The notes under the pieces were generated by a model. The model was given only the letters and a program-made list of their open reading frames with translations. It was not told where the DNA came from and did not search any database. Positions 6,022 to 7,138 of a stretch of DNA of 7,138 bases are shown in pieces (position 1 is the stretch's first letter; every line of letters begins with the position of its first letter). Position numbers and translations under genes: made by a program. Source of the DNA: Rhodospirillales bacterium. GTDB lineage: Bacteria > Pseudomonadota > Alphaproteobacteria > Rhodospirillales > Defluviicoccaceae. The stretch covers positions 1 through 7,138 of the forward strand of contig JAUXFS010000087.1 in NCBI GenBank assembly GCA_030622775.1, read 5' to 3'.

Positions 6022-7138
6022 TCAAGGCCCCGGACAGGGCCTTCTTTCGCCCCATGGCCGCGCCGCCTCGAAGGCCGCGGCGGCCCTGAAAATGTCCGTT
6101 TCGCGATTGACGCGACTGACCAGTTGCATGCCGATGGGTAGGCCGTCGCTGGAGAATCCGCACGGCACCGATGCCGCCGGCAATCCGCACAGATTCACCG
6201 GATAGGTGTATGAAACCCAGTTGACCGGATTCTTGTTCGGCAGTTCGGGGGGCATCTGCAGCCCCGCCTCGAAAGCGGTCACCGGCAGGGTGGGCGAGAC
6301 GAGCAAATCATACCTGCTCATGAACTCCCGCACCCTTTCGCGGAACTCATACCGGGCGAAGACCTTTTCGTAGTACTCGTCGATCGTCTGATCGAGAGCG
6401 TTCGAAAGCATGTCCACCAGGTTGGGGTCGATGACGTCGCGGTTGCTCGACAACGGCTGCTTCAATTTCGTGCCGACTCCGGCATAGAACTCGGCGAGCC
6501 AAAGGTCGAACGGATCGTCAAAGACGTCGCTAACCAGATCGACGTCGCAACCCAGCGTTTCGAATACCTTGACGGCTTCGGAGACCGCTGACTCGACCTC
6601 GCGGCTCGGCTCGGCGTACCCGAGGGTCGGGCTCCACGCGATCCGCATGCCCTTCACCGGTTGCTCGCAGGCGCCGAGGAAATCCGGGACCGTTTCGGCC
6701 ACGCTTGCCGGATCACGGGCATCGAATCCGGCGATCACCTGGAGCACCAGGGCCGCGTCGCGGACGGTGCGGGTAAGGGGGCCGACATGGGCCAGCGTCG
6801 GCGTGGCCGACGGAGGAAAGACCGGGACGCGGCCGAACTGGGCCTTGATACCGAAAAGTCCGCACAAGGCGCTTGGAATCCGGATCGAGCCGCCCCCATC
6901 CGTGCCGAGTGCCGCCGGATAGGCGCCCGCGGCAACGCTTGCGGCGGCGCCGGCGCTTGACCCGCCGGTGGTCCTGTCCGTGTTCCAGGGATTGCGGGTT
7001 ACGCCGCTCAACGGGCTGTCGCTGGACGCCTTGAGTCCGAACTCGGTCGTGGTGGTTTTGCCGACGACGCAGGCCCCCGCCGCCGTGATGCGTTCGACCG
7101 ACGGCGCGTCCGAGCCGGCGATATTGTCTTTCATGGTG
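6022..7138 (-). CDS. Amidase-signature family hydrolase (5' end missing)
   Basis: The 3' part of a gene for a Ser-cisSer-Lys amidase (GatA/AmiE-signature superfamily), which hydrolyses carboxamides to an acid plus ammonia or amine, normally in the cytoplasm. The visible 370 residues, counted from an internal Met at 7134, include the catalytic Lys2 (MKDN), cis-Ser59 in TGGSSAGAAA (56-65) and nucleophile Ser83 in GTDGGGSIRIPS (77-88). The 24-residue spacing between the two serines matches the family. The conserved C-terminal stretch GLPAASVPCGF...GLPIGMQLVSR (317-341) is also present. Because the catalytic Lys usually sits some 70-100 residues from the N-terminus and family members run about 450-500 residues, the true start lies beyond the window edge; the frame is open to the end. 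No GatB or GatC partner is visible, so it is probably a stand-alone amidase rather than the tRNA amidotransferase subunit. It is the most upstream visible gene of the transport operon. The substrate cannot be assigned. Confidence 0.92.
   Translation of the reverse strand, partial: TMKDNIAGSDAPSVERITAAGACVVGKTTTTEFGLKASSDSPLSGVTRNPWNTDRTTGGSSAGAAASVAAGAYPAALGTDGGGSIRIPSALCGLFGIKAQFGRVPVFPPSATPTLAHVGPLTRTVRDAALVLQVIAGFDARDPASVAETVPDFLGACEQPVKGMRIAWSPTLGYAEPSREVESAVSEAVKVFETLGCDVDLVSDVFDDPFDLWLAEFYAGVGTKLKQPLSSNRDVIDPNLVDMLSNALDQTIDEYYEKVFARYEFRERVREFMSRYDLLVSPTLPVTAFEAGLQMPPELPNKNPVNWVSYTYPVNLCGLPAASVPCGFSSDGLPIGMQLVSRVNRETDIFRAAAAFEAARPWGERRPCPGP

Noticed and set aside
5525..6205. 226-codon open frame on the + strand
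   Set aside because: It is antisense to the binding-protein signal region and the amidase end, spans the gap between them, and shows no family motif.

Overview
The window looks like a piece of chromosome from a GC-rich proteobacterium, most likely an alphaproteobacterium. This is an inference from three things: GC content (about 55% in sampled lines of the regulator gene, 60-78% in sampled lines of the amidase gene), tightly packed genes with 4-11 bp overlaps, and a fused LivM-LivG transporter subunit of a kind annotated in alpha- and betaproteobacteria. I see no mobile elements, tRNA, rRNA or CRISPR arrays.

Layout. Bases 1-253 contain no gene I can support. A LysR-type regulator (254-1156) runs on the + strand. 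Everything else is on the - strand and reads right to left as one probable operon: an amidase-signature hydrolase (6022 to the window edge, 5' end missing), a periplasmic solute-binding protein (4714-5967), a LivH-type permease (about 3746-4621), a single polypeptide joining a LivM-type permease to a LivG-type ATPase (1920-3749), and a LivF-type ATPase (1202-1930). The regulator and the operon converge, with only 45 bp between the two stop codons.

How the genes work together. The four transporter proteins form a complete branched-chain amino acid-type (HAAT) ABC importer: binding protein, two membrane subunits and two ATPases. The amidase is cytoplasmic by family and lacks a GatB/GatC partner in view. 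The simplest reading is that the importer brings in an amide-containing compound (or a related nitrogenous solute) and the amidase releases ammonia or an amine from it. The LysR protein resembles the Nac/Cbl-like branch in its effector domain and is a reasonable candidate regulator, but nothing in the window shows its target. The substrate cannot be read from sequence alone.

This is mostly an ordinary catabolic transport operon. The most unusual parts are the LivM-LivG fusion and the 86-92 bp spacer between the binding-protein and permease genes. That spacer holds a perfect GC-rich stem-loop, a 10-bp direct repeat at its two ends, and a 23-codon open frame ending just before livH.
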